This document shows, one piece after another, positions 54,057-64,000 of a DNA stretch of 64,000 bases. The position numbers and the translations under genes are program-made. Positions within the stretch are counted from its first letter, which is position 1. Each line of letters begins with the position of its first letter. Below the pieces are notes generated by a model, which saw only the letters and a list, made by a program, of their open reading frames with translations, did no database searches and was not told the DNA's origin. Origin of the DNA: Diogma glabrata (Eukaryota; Arthropoda; Insecta; Diptera; Cylindrotomidae); the NCBI GenBank assembly GCA_963693315.1, contig OY856186.1:238436554-238500553 (forward strand), given 5' to 3'.

Positions 54057-56732
54057 AAAACATCTCAGCAATAAAGTGCTATTATTGAATGGTTCCATTC
54101 ATAATCTTTTACTAACTTTTACATTGCAAACAACACCGAGAAAATTTTAACCTACATAATCCCAATCATAATAATCTCAAATAAAACTTTAATTTTGAAA
54201 AACATTAAGTATCTAATAATAATCAATTCAACACAAAAAACCAAACTAATAATCCCAACAACAAAACAAAAACAACTCAACTAACAGCAAATAAAAATTT
54301 CACCAAATTGGAAATATCCCTTAAAACTTTAATTGTTTGTCTTACTTCCATTATTCTATAAAAAAAGAACCAATAAATCATAATTCTCCTTTTGTATTCC
54401 ATTTGTATTATGGTTTCCTTTGATTCAGATCAATAATCGATGATGATAATAAGGGGATAATCGATATAATATTTGTTATTGCCAAAAGTCAGGTAGGTAA
54501 GGGTAATAAATAGGTCTAAAGGATATTAACATTTATTTCTATTCAACAAACCTTTGTTACGGAAAAAAAATAACAATAATCGGATCATATTATGCAAAAA
54601 TTGTTGGTTTTTTGCAAAGGAAAAAGATTAAGGGTATTAAGGGAGTTAGGTATACGTACCGAAAGGATATTATGCACTTTCATAACTATAGGGTAAACTG
54701 TTTACCAGTGGTATGGTATGATGGGATAATTAACCCAGGTACTAAAATATTTTTCAAATTTTTCTATTTGACTTACCGAAAACGTTTCGACATCTTTGGC
54801 TTATGGGTAAAATCTATTAACCTTAGATATTTAGGTAACTCTTTGTTTATTTGTTTGTTTATTCAACAGAAAAATAAAATAGAAATTGCATTCGAAAATT
54901 TCAACTCAATTCAATTTCCCTTTTCTGTAAAAATAATATTCTTTTATTGTTTGTTTGTTAATAGTCAAGAGACAATGTCATTTCTATTGTTAGTTTGTGC
55001 AAAAAAAAATTTCTGACTTTTGCATTTAGAAGTTTAAAATTTTTTTTTCAGTTTTGCAAATTGAGAGTATGAACAAACAATGAGATAGAAAATTTACTAT
55101 GAAATTACTGTAAAGAGGTTTGAAACGATAATAAATTATAGTTGTAGGTTGGTTGTTGGTTGGTTGGGTGATTTTAGTATTAATATTATATTCAATTTTA
55201 TTTTGTTATGTTTTGACATAATAAATATAGTTTAACAATTGAATTGTTTATTATTTTAAATTATTTTGTTTTGTTGGAATTGATATGTAATTATTTTGAT
55301 ATAAGTACTTTGAAGAGAATTAAATAATAATAATATATGAAAATGATTGTGGAATGTTTTGTAGTGAACTAAAGAAGGGAATATATCTTGGCGGAAGTGC
55401 ATTTATTTTAAAAGTGCATTTATTATCTTTTAATTGAGAGTTGAACTAAAAAGCTGTTTTGTTTTATATATGAAGAAATCGGATATGAGTTCCTTTACAA
55501 AAGCAGTAAATGCATCAAGATATCGGATATGTACAACAATCTTTAGGAATGCTGATAAACAGTAAACAAAAAAAAAATTTCATTTTTTGGGTATATATGT
55601 TAAAATTATATAGTCAAGAATGCGATTGGCTTGCAAAAGTTGTTTCCAAAGTGGATATATTGTCAAGTCTATTATCCGTAACAATCTTATTAGGTTTCAC
55701 TACAACTGTTTAACGACAAATCAATTTTTTGTGATGTGGATAATTCTGACATGATCCTTATTATATCTGTATCACGATACAGATATGATCCGAGATAATA
55801 TGTAAATTTATTCAAAAAAAGAAATGAAATTCACTATGACCTTTGCCAGGAAAAACTCTCTAAGTAATGATTATTTAATCGGTCATGTTGACCTAGTGCA
55901 TATTTCAAAATTTATGTATATAATTTATATTTATTGAAAAAAGCATATAGTAAATAAAAATAAAAGAAAAAAATAACCTGCTTATATATGCATATAAAGT
56001 TGAAAGATGTCTTGAGAGATGATTGCTGTGGAGACTTTAGTCCTTGTATGTCTCCAAAATAAAAGTTCTTCAATATATATCCCAAGATATTCAATTGATG
56101 TAAGTAAGTATCCAAAAATGTCATCCCAATAATAGTAAAAAGGTAATCCCAAAAATGCAATCCAAGAATAGTATAAATATCCAACAGGAGTGGTATTCGT
56201 TCGAGATTTTTCCTTTGCGAAAGTATTTTTCTTTCAATATGGTTATTTTTTTGTTGTTACTCCAATGTATTGCTTTGGTTTTTGTAGAGTATAATATCAC
56301 CCAAAGCGGAAATGGTTGCTGTTTCATAAAACGGGAATGCGTTATGTGACCTTCGCATCACTTCACCCGACGATTTTCACATGCACAATTTCATTTAATC
56401 GTAAATAACAAGGAACAAGGGCCAATTTACTTAACCACATTTATAATTTTATTTTTAATAAATTCAGTTATTTGTTTGTGATACACATGAGTTTTCTCAA
56501 CATTATTTTAATTAATAACCATTAAACTATATAACATTAGTTTGAGGCACAATGTTTACCCTGAACAACTTAATTAATTAATTGTTCTTTAAAATTACAG
56601 CACAAAAATTTTTTTAAATTCCAATTCCTAACATAACATGCGATTCGATTACAGTTCATTATCAAAAGGCGATTAGCGTGATTATCGATAAATGGATCTC
56701 GCGTCTCGACATTTTTGTGTTATCTTTTAGAA

Positions 56733-56900
56733 TATAAAAGCGTGGATTTTAGTTGAATATTATTCTTTTATTATTATTTTTTTTCAAAAAGAAATCGACT
56801 CTGAACGTTATTTTGTTTCACTTTTCGATTCACAATCACCAATTAATTTCATTAAAAGAAAGAAAATCGCGAACTGCGTTCTTAAGGTAATCGATTCTGT
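56733..56900 (+). promoter_or_regulatory. Candidate TATA-box and first-exon-like stretch (weak)
   Basis: TATAAAAG at 56733-56740 is followed by ~150 bp of more balanced composition containing several TCGATT-type words. It ends near CTTAAG/GTAATC at about 56885, which could be a splice donor. There is no ORF. This is a pattern, not proof of a promoter; a random TATAAAAG is common in such AT-rich DNA. Confidence 0.15.
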
Positions 56901-59120
56901 TTCGAAAAAGATCAATCACTCATGAACTGAATCTTTCGATCAAATTTTAACCACAAACTGATAGGAATTTAGTACCCAATTTAATATTTTCTTTTCACGA
57001 ATTACTAATTGCCTTTAATATTGAACTGAATTTTTTTTTTATTACAACACGAACCGAATATCATTTATTTTTAAGTTTTGATTTTAAGAATCATAAACCA
57101 ACTGAATTTTAATTGAACAATCTGCTAGCATATATAATATTCTTATTTTTAGGAGTAAACAAGACAAGGCCGTCTCTTTCTTTCGTTCTATTAACCAAAT
57201 GAAAAACTATTTGAGGTTTTGAAGCATTTTTATAGAAAAACAATTGTAAAAGAAAAGATCTAATATTCCTGTTTCATTTTTTTTCTCATTTAAATGTGTA
57301 AGAGATAAAAAAAATTACACAGGGAAAGTCATGTGTTATGATATTTTCCTATTGCAATGTGCGTCGTCATTTCATTATTTCTCTATTTTGCGTTTGACAG
57401 CAAATTTTTCTATTGCAGTGTGCAACGCCTGATTTAATTTATGTACATTGTGATCTGTCGAATTGAAATTACGATAAGACACAACATATAGGCTGGTATT
57501 TCAAGGATGGAATGTGCAGGATGGATTAACTAGAACCCAATCTTTGCGGATAATGCACCCGGTCTAAGTATCTCTGTCTGCACAGAACCAAATTGCGAGC
57601 ATAACATCCTGTTCATTAAAAAAAATTACTATTGTGCTCCGATCTGAAACTAGGCTTAATTACGCCCTAGGCAAGAAAGACAATTGACGCATTTACCTCT
57701 TTCCTCTACAAAAAGCTAAAAATAAATTTGTTTTTCGTAATTTCTGCAGGATTCAAATAAATTGTCCTAGTCGAGCGCCTAGTTTGCCTACCATTTGTAC
57801 CTGTTCTGTGTGCTAAGGGTAGTACTCACCTCTGTTGTAATTAATAAACGATGGTGAAACCCACATTAAAACATAAATGTGGATATTGCCAATTAGGAAG
57901 ATGTAACAATTTACTAAAACAAAAAAAATTAGATTAGTCGGACCACCTTTAACACGATTTATTTGCGCGATATGGTACCATTTTGCTTTATAGTGATAAT
58001 TATTATATATATTATTCGTCAGAAAAACACCATGGGTTAATAAATGTTGATATATTTACAATATGATTCGTGAACAAATAAACTTGTTTATAATTGAATA
58101 ATACACTAACTAACTTTACTTAATTAATTGATTAATGCTTAATGCATTTATTTAATTTTGATTAGTTAACCTAGCGACTTGCACCGTCAAAACACGAGAT
58201 AAATTATTTAGTTAATTTTTCAAGGAGGAAATGGAAACAGAACGCGTTCTGTAATTATAATTAATTTCCTAATTAAATTAAAGCAGTGTCATGTCGACTG
58301 ATTAAATCAGAGTGAGTTCGATATTGGTTCTCAACTTTGATTAATTTAATCACGATCAGTTGCGTTTCGTTTATAGAGATTAATTATCTGTGTCGTAAGT
58401 TAATTCCTTCAAAGCTTTATTAATGTAGATAATGAATTTCTTAAAACTAAATAATAAATTAATTTTTTATAACTTATCACATACAAAGAGGGCAATGCCA
58501 ATCTGCCATAAGATGGAGGAAATTAATATAAAATGAGAGATAATAAGATTTTTTTTTTAAATTTTGCAGGAGCAAAAGGTTTGCTTTCATCGCGAAAGCA
58601 GTAGCCTGCCATCATCATGGAATAGGCATAACTAAGACTGAGGGTGCTATCGTTGTCTGAATAGAATTCATTCAGCGATCGACCGGCAATCGCTGAAATG
58701 CTCAGCTTAAAAGACGCCCAAGATACAAAAAATATTACAAAATAAAATCAAAAAAGTAAAGTCTTACTAGTGCGAATAAAATTCGATCGGATCGCCAAGG
58801 GTTCAGAGAATGTAAAAGAACACAATATCAAAAATAGTTGACATAAAGTTGTGTTCTAAAATCTTTATATTGCCAGATCATAGACGCATAACAACAAAAT
58901 AAATGTTTTATGGAAAATGTCCAATAGTAAATGTTAACATCTTCTAAATTGATCGAAATGACACAAAAAATGTTACTTGAGGTTAAATCTAATCCATAGC
59001 TGTTTATGGTAACTAAAGAAAAATTCTCAACATTACACCAGCTTGTAAATGTTTTGAATTGGATTTTTTTTCTGTCTATCAACATCAAAGTTTAGGGTAC
59101 ATATTAAAAAACCACTTTTT

Positions 59121-59447
59121 AGCGAAATCCGAAATTCGACGTCCACGCCGTGCTGCCTGGGTAATGCTGACAGAATTAGGATGGTGTATTGGAGACAAGC
59201 AGAGTAAAAACTGCTTAGTCAATGACGCTGCATCACGGCGAATTGGCGCCTTACAACCAATGCGACTCAAGCGTCTGTTCTCCATGTAAGGGCCGGCTTG
59301 GAGCGGGCGTCTGTCTTGAACCAAGCGGCTCGCTATATAAACGTGTAAAAAGGTTGTTTCTGGTGACCTTGATATGCAGAATGGACCCATTCACAACAAT
59401 TTGGGTTGGGCCTAAGGTTAACACCCTAACCCCGGAAAAAAACTAAT
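59121..59447 (+). other. RTE 5' untranslated region
   Basis: A GC-rich stretch (GGGCCGGCTTGGAGCGGGCG near 59290) unlike the AT-rich flank, ending at ACCCCGGAAAAAAACTAAT just before an ATG at 59448. From that ATG the frame is open for only 9 codons. A one-base shift then leads to TDPDKNRILPGREKGPDYR in front of the LTR. The ORFs reported on both strands here (59059-59289, 59085-59390 minus, 59222-59446) are not genes. Confidence 0.6.
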
Positions 59448-59544
59448 ATGTTAAATTTGGTTATCAGAAAAGAATAACAGACCCGGACAAAAACAGAATT
59501 TTACCTGGACGTGAAAAAGGACCAGACTACCGAATCGGAACGTG

Positions 59545-60327
59545 TGTGGTGGGTGTACACCATATGATCGTTCTCTATATCGTGAGTAAACGACATTTGT
59601 ACACTACCTTGATCTGACTGCGTATTTATTACTTATTATACTTTAAACTTTTGTTGGTGGTAAAATATACCACAAGAGATATTTTATCACTGCCGTCTAT
59701 ATGTCCGTAAGTCCAAATCTGTCCGGTTTTTCAATGATACAGTTTGCCGAAACAACTTTGCACCAAGGAAAGAACCGTTAGACCCGTTTGACGTGCGTCA
59801 ACTGAGGTCGTCAGGAGGATCAGAGAAAGTAAAGAAAACACTATTTAAATTCAAACTGATTCTGATTTTTATTTGTTCGAAAACTTTCTTTTATACAATT
59901 TTTGGATTTGCATTTTCATTTTCCTAATCCCCACTTAAATCAATCAATATATTTATTTCAAATTAATTATGTAGAAAATGCAATTCTAGCAAAATGTACA
60001 TATAATATATATGTCAATTTAATTACTTATTATTTTCCCCTTAATAAAATCTGTATCATCATAATTATTTACCTTTTGTTTTTATTTAAAATTATTTAAA
60101 ATTAGTTTCAATGTTTTGAAACATGATATATGATGACACACTTTGAGTAATGTATAATTCATAAAGTTCATAAAATTTCGCTTACTTATAATTGTAAACA
60201 TATGAAATGTTGTTTACTAAATTATTATTATTTTGTTTTGATAAAAAGAAATTACGTCACGGGAATTCCTTTATAACTTATTATATGTGTTTTGATTTGG
60301 ATAGGTAGACGTAGTAGTATCTCTACA
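59545..60327. mobile_element. 783-bp solo LTR inserted in the RTE endonuclease start
   Basis: The RTE reading GPDYRIGT breaks off at 59541-59544 and resumes as WNVRSLS at 60328. CGTG occurs on both sides (59541-59544, 60328-60331) and is needed once to restore the frame, so it is a 4-bp target duplication. The insert starts TGTGGTGGGTG and ends TCTCTACA, the TG…CA ends of an LTR, and 4-bp duplications are usual for Ty3/gypsy or Ty1/copia integration. The interior is AT-rich with AATAAA signals and no ORF. The orientation is not determined. Confidence 0.75.
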
Positions 60328-61793
60328 CGTGGAACGTGCGCAGCCTGAGCGCTCCTGATGCTCTTATAAGTCTAGAAACAGAGGCTGAGAGGTATAGGAT
60401 GGATATTATTGCTCTACAAGAAATTAGACAGCCGATAATCGGAAAACAAGATTTGGATAGTCACTCTCTATACTGTAGTGGTCATCCTTCTCGAAGAGAA
60501 TTTGGTACTGGCTTTCTTGTTGGTGCACGCATACAAGAAGCCATGATGAAATTCATCCCGGTCAGTGAGAGGATCTGCTACCTACGTGTACGTGGTACAT
60601 ATAACAATATTTCTCTTATTGCCGTGCATGCACCAACTGAAGCTAAGACCGTCGACGAGAAGGATAATTTCTACATAGCACTGGAAGAGGTTATGAAACA
60701 AACACCCACACGCGACTTCATTATGGTTCTTGGTGACTTTAATGGACAGGTTGGAAGGGATATCTCTTATGGAAATGTGGTGGGTCCCAACAGCCTGCAT
60801 TTGAATTCGAATGATAATGGTGAGAGAATGACTGAGTTTGCATTATCAAATAATTTGAGAATTGCCAGTACGTTCTTTCCGCATCGATCGATTCATAAAC
60901 AGGCTTGGGTCTCACCGAATGGAAAAACTCGAAATCAAATTGATAACGTTCTAGTAACAGCACGTTTCTTTTCGAGCGTTCGGGATGTGCGATCCTTTAG
61001 AGGTGCATACATTGGAAGTGATCACTTTCTTGTATGTGCAACGATAAGGTTCCACTTCCCAAATCCAGGCATTCCAAAATTCAATCAACGGAAACGTTTT
61101 AACATCTCATCATTAAAGAATGCTGAAACAGAAGAGAGATATCAAATCCATATTGCCGAAACATTGGAGAAATCAGAAACCATTAATGGAGACGTCGATA
61201 AGTCATGGTATCTGCTCAAAGATGCTGTTTTAAGCGCTGCTGAGGGAATACTTGGATGGCCACAGAACCACTCCCAGAAGCCATGGATGGATCAAGCATG
61301 CCTTGACGCTATTCAATACAAAAGAGATTGCTATCTGAAGTGTCTACAAGGACGCAACACCAGGTCCATGAAGGAGAACTATAAACTGGCAAGACAAACC
61401 GTTACAAGGCTATGTAGACGAACGAAGAGAGAATGGTGGAAGAGACAGTGTGAGGAGATTGAAAGCTTCAATAAGGAACATCAATCGCGTAACTTCTTTC
61501 AACAGGTTAAAACCTTAAAGAAGGGCCCTCAAACTAGATCGACTGCTATTCAAAACGAAGATGGGGAGCTACAAGTAGACCTTAAAAATATTTTAGATAC
61601 TTGGGCCGCTTATTTTGAGAATCTTCTCAACTTAAGTGACCAGCAACAAGTTGGGCGACGAGCAAAGCTTATTCGTGCGTCAAAGGTACATGTAGACGAA
61701 CCCACCAAAGAGGAATTCGATGCGGCGCTGTCAAAACTAAAATGCAATAAAGCACTTGGTATCGACGATATAACATCCGAAATGATTGTTTGA
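60328..61793 (+). pseudogene. RTE endonuclease and RT N-terminal region
   Basis: The frame is open from the LTR junction to 61793 (about 488 codons) and starts WNVRSLS. APE-type endonuclease blocks follow: DIIALQEIR (catalytic Glu), VHAPTE, LGDFNGQVG (Asp and Asn), NQIDNVLV and GSDHFLV (SDH catalytic His). Then comes a linker of ~200 residues and the RT start with KCNKALGIDDITSEMIV. The first apparent start codon (GTG, near 60336) only reflects where the frame opens after the LTR. The frame ends at a stop caused by a shift near 61790. The endonuclease residues all look intact. Confidence 0.85.
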
Positions 61794-63126
61794 ACTTGTT
61801 CAAATCATCTGGAGGACTGAAACCATGCCACAGGACTGGAACACAGCTATGCTGATACCAATCCATAAAAAAGGTAATCGCCTACTACAGAGGAATCGCT
61901 CTCCTCTGCACAGCATATAAGATCTTTTCCTACATTTTGCTATCCAAAATCAATCCTTTTGTTGAACAACTGTTTGGAGAATATCAGTGTGGTTTCCGGC
62001 GGGGCCGAGGTACCACCGATGCACCTTTCTCGATAAGGATGATTTTGGAAAAGTGTCGAGAGTTCAACATACCTGTGCACCAACTTTTCATTGATTACAG
62101 GCAGGCTTACGACTCTCTCGAACGAGAGACTCCATGGTCTGCTCTGGTGTCAATGGGAATTCCTGGTAAACTGGTATCACTATGCAAAATGACAGTACAG
62201 AACTCTCAATGCTGTGTACTAGTAGAGAACGAAATATCAAAGTTTTTTAAAGTCGACTCCGGATTAAGCCAAGGTGATGCTATCTCTCCTATACTTTTTA
62301 ATCTAGCCTTGGAATATGTGTGCCGTCAAAAGAAACTACCGAATAATAACAATATCTTGTCAATAAACTCAGTACAGATGATTGCTTACGCTGATGATGT
62401 TGTCATCCTAGGCCGAAGTGAAGCTGTTATGAGTGAGACTTTCAAGTCGCTTGAGAGTGGTGCTAGGAAAATTAGTCTGCAAATTAACTACAATAAAACC
62501 AAACATATGAATGTTTCCAGAGAGGCTGAGAAGTAAGATTTGATGTGCGGCGATGAACGAATTGAGGGAGTTGAATCTTTTAAATATTTGGGATCAATGC
62601 TTGACTCAAACAACAGCATACTTACAGATATTAAAGCTCGAATCGCTGCAGATAATCGAACTTTCTACTCAATTAAACCTCTCCTTGGATCACCGTATGT
62701 ATCAACTAACACCAAGCTCAAGTTATACAAGACATTGATTAGACCGGTTGTGATGTATGGGTCACAAACGCGGACCCTTACACAAAATGACGAATCGCAT
62801 TTATCTGTACTTGAGCGTAAGACCATACGCTACATTTTTGGTCCACTTAAGACAGACGATGGGGAGTACAGAACCCGGTATAACTTTGAGATCAGAGACC
62901 TTCTTGAGGGTCCTAGGTCCGTTTTAATAGGATTGCTTGGTTTGGGCATGTTCTACGAGCCGATTCACAGTCTGGAATGATTAGAAAAATGTACGTTAGT
63001 ACCCCAGGGAGTGGTAGACCGCGAGGAAGACCACGACTACAATGGGAGACTGACGTAATAAACGACCTCAAAAAAATCGGCTGTCATGGTAACTATGTTG
63101 CTGTTGCGAAAGACCGTGGTGAATAG
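61794..63126 (+). pseudogene. RTE reverse transcriptase and C-terminal region, three frames
   Basis: 61800-61880 reads MPQDWNTAMLIPIHKKG. A small deletion or shift then leads to YRGIALLCTAYKIFSYIL and the 62.0-62.5 kb frame: FRRGRGTTDA, LFIDYRQAYDSLER (motif A Asp), DSGLSQGDAISPILFNLALE (motif B) and MIAYADDVVIL (motif C). A stop at about 62536 splits off FKYLGSMLDSNN, LYKTLIRPVVMYGSQT and a C-terminal GRPRGRPRLQWETDVINDLK block near 63015-63070, shifted again near 62975. All catalytic residues are present, so the breaks are the only obvious damage. Confidence 0.85.
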
Positions 63127-63169
63127 TCAAAGTTGATTAGCCTGGCAACGCTAGGAGCATGAACGCCTT

Positions 63170-63194
63170 AAAAAAAAAAAAAAAAAAAAAAAAA
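63170..63194 (+). repeat. Poly(A) tail of the RTE LINE
   Basis: 25 consecutive A residues after GGAGCATGAACGCCTT, followed by TTT and the 3' target duplication. Confidence 0.85.
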
Positions 63195-63439
63195 TTTAAA
63201 AAGCACTTTTTGGACAATAACTCAAAAACTGCAACTTGCAAAAATTGCAATTTTTCTTATATTTGTTGTTTTTCTAAATGACGCCTATGGGTGAAATGAG
63301 TGTTTTTATCACCCTTCGCCAGTTCCATCTCCTAAAAACACACAAATATAATTATTTGAGACTTTGATATAATTTTCGTTCAAGATTTACCAAACTTCCT
63401 GTCTCTGTGAATTTTTTTAAAATTTTTTTTCAAATTCCA

Positions 63440-63830
63440 AGACACAGACTCACATGAGCAGGATTATAATTGCATAAGCTATCTCTATAGCTTTCGATGA
63501 CATTGCTGGATATAACAATATTGTACAGTGGATCCAGTAGTTAATAGGCCAAACAGTTTTGAGATATCTTGTCTCCAGACACATACGTATTCTGACTTTT
63601 AGACCACCGAAATCTTCAATTGTAATGCGGATCTGAAAATCTACACCGAAGGATGTATTGTTCTAATATACCTGTCTACCAAGTTTGGAGTTAATGTGTC
63701 AAGTGGTTTTTGAGATATCTTGGCCTAAGACAGATATACAGACATACACATATACCCACGGACGGGTTTAAAATCGCATAATCTATCTGTATAGCTTTCG
63801 ATGGGTAATAAAATTTAAGGGTAATGTAAC
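63440..63830. repeat. ~300-bp direct repeat pair
   Basis: GCATAAGCTATCTCTATAGC near 63473 recurs as GCATAATCTATCTGTATAGC near 63776, and GAGATATCTTG recurs near 63563 and 63712, so the unit is around 300 bp with partial conservation. It contains an ACAGATATACAGACATACAC stretch. This is a dispersed-repeat style sequence with no ORF of interest. Confidence 0.45.
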
Positions 63831-64000
63831 GACCGGCCCTATTACAAGTTATAAATTTCATCAAAGGGAGCAACGCACTAGACATTCGAGAATTAATTGT
63901 TTTATTCTTATTTATATTCGTTATCATCGTGAAGCTCGGCGAACATCAAGAAGAACTTAAAAATTACGATAGAACAGTGTAAGTACAACAAATGAATCAG
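63824..64000. mobile_element. Possible LTR left edge, cut by the window end
   Basis: TGTAACGACCGGCCCTATTA starts a GC-richer segment immediately after the direct repeats. TGTAACG-type starts are frequent in insect LTR retrotransposons. The other end and any target duplication lie outside the window, so this stays tentative. Confidence 0.25.

Larger units (their letters stand above)
53602..59120. other. AT-rich intergenic sequence, no recognised gene
   Basis: ORFs such as 54612-55016 plus (134 codons) and 55912-56184 minus lack recognisable domains and are biased to Phe, Ile, Lys and Tyr. Small palindromes occur at 53806-53831 (GATCCGA/TCGGATC) and about 55766-55789 (ATATCTGTATC/GATACAGATAT). 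A weak promoter-like site is noted at 56733. A moderate-GC patch of unknown nature lies at about 58560-58720. Confidence 0.4.
59121..63194 (+). mobile_element. Nearly full-length RTE-type LINE, split by a solo LTR
   Basis: Imperfect 14-bp direct repeats AAAAACCACTTTTT (59107-59120) and AAAAAGCACTTTTT (63198-63211) flank the element. It has a GC-richer 5' untranslated part, an endonuclease-RT ORF with several breaks, and a 3' poly(A) tract (63170-63194). Without the 783-bp LTR and its 4-bp duplication it is about 3.29 kb, the usual size for RTE elements. The endonuclease-first order without a separate gag ORF also fits RTE. A deleted relative lies at 30.5-31.1 kb. Confidence 0.8.

Noticed and set aside
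54612..55016. 134-codon plus-strand ORF
   Set aside because: Phe/Ile/Lys-rich with no recognisable motif; likely a chance ORF.

Overview
This window is AT-rich eukaryotic intergenic DNA built almost entirely of old, nested transposable elements. It is most likely from an arthropod genome, probably an insect. The reasons are the mix of families (a Penelope-like element with GIY-YIG endonuclease, BEL/Pao and Ty3/gypsy copies, RTE, Jockey/CR1-like and I-like LINEs, many MITEs), the very high A+T content, and a broken fragment of a Hippo/MST-type kinase. I see no intact host gene, no tRNA or rRNA gene, no operon-like organisation and no CRISPR array. The species cannot be named from the sequence alone.

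Layout. 1-6.7 kb: a minus-strand Penelope-like element (PLE-1) split by a ~2-kb block of tandem repeats (about 272-2294) and by a 3,676-bp foldback-like transposon (2722-6397). The latter has pogo/Tigger-like ends, a TA target duplication, and long inverted arms filled with 140-bp tandem repeats around a short cysteine-rich ORF. 7.7-10.7 kb: a second PLE (PLE-2, minus) with RT and GIY-YIG regions in three frames. It is flanked by inverted copies of a ~90-bp terminal sequence, one of which is split by a 671-bp MITE. 10.9-13.1 kb: a degraded BEL/Pao pol (plus) holding a 268-bp retroposed insert. 16.3-19.3 kb: two arrays of related 8-bp repeats bracket a ~1.25-kb inverted-repeat element. 22.0-22.4 kb: the kinase pseudogene. 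22.9 and 25.0-25.6 kb: LINE fragments. 30.5-31.1 kb: an RTE remnant ending at a 200-N assembly gap. 31.5-34.3 kb: Ty3/gypsy and BEL/Pao remnants, both minus. 40.3-41.6 kb: a near-perfect hairpin and a 734-bp MITE with 8-bp target duplication. 41.9-42.7 kb: a LINE 3' fragment.

42.8-48.5 kb: a second, unrelated foldback family with ~626-bp tandem repeats in its left arm, a single unit in its right arm, and a central unexplained ORF; a truncated relative lies at 34.9-35.7 kb. 49.6-52.4 kb: two minus-strand LINE fragments. 53.0-53.6 kb: a MITE. 53.6-59.1 kb: AT-rich sequence with no recognisable gene. 59.1-63.2 kb: a nearly full-length RTE LINE with imperfect 14-bp target duplications and a poly(A) tail, split by a 783-bp solo LTR with a 4-bp target duplication. 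63.4-64.0 kb: a direct repeat and a possible LTR edge.

No protein here looks functional as it stands. The coding signals are mutually unrelated transposon remnants, so the useful content is the order of insertion and the unusual foldback architecture. The strongest candidates for something undescribed are the two foldback families with satellite-filled arms and central ORFs.
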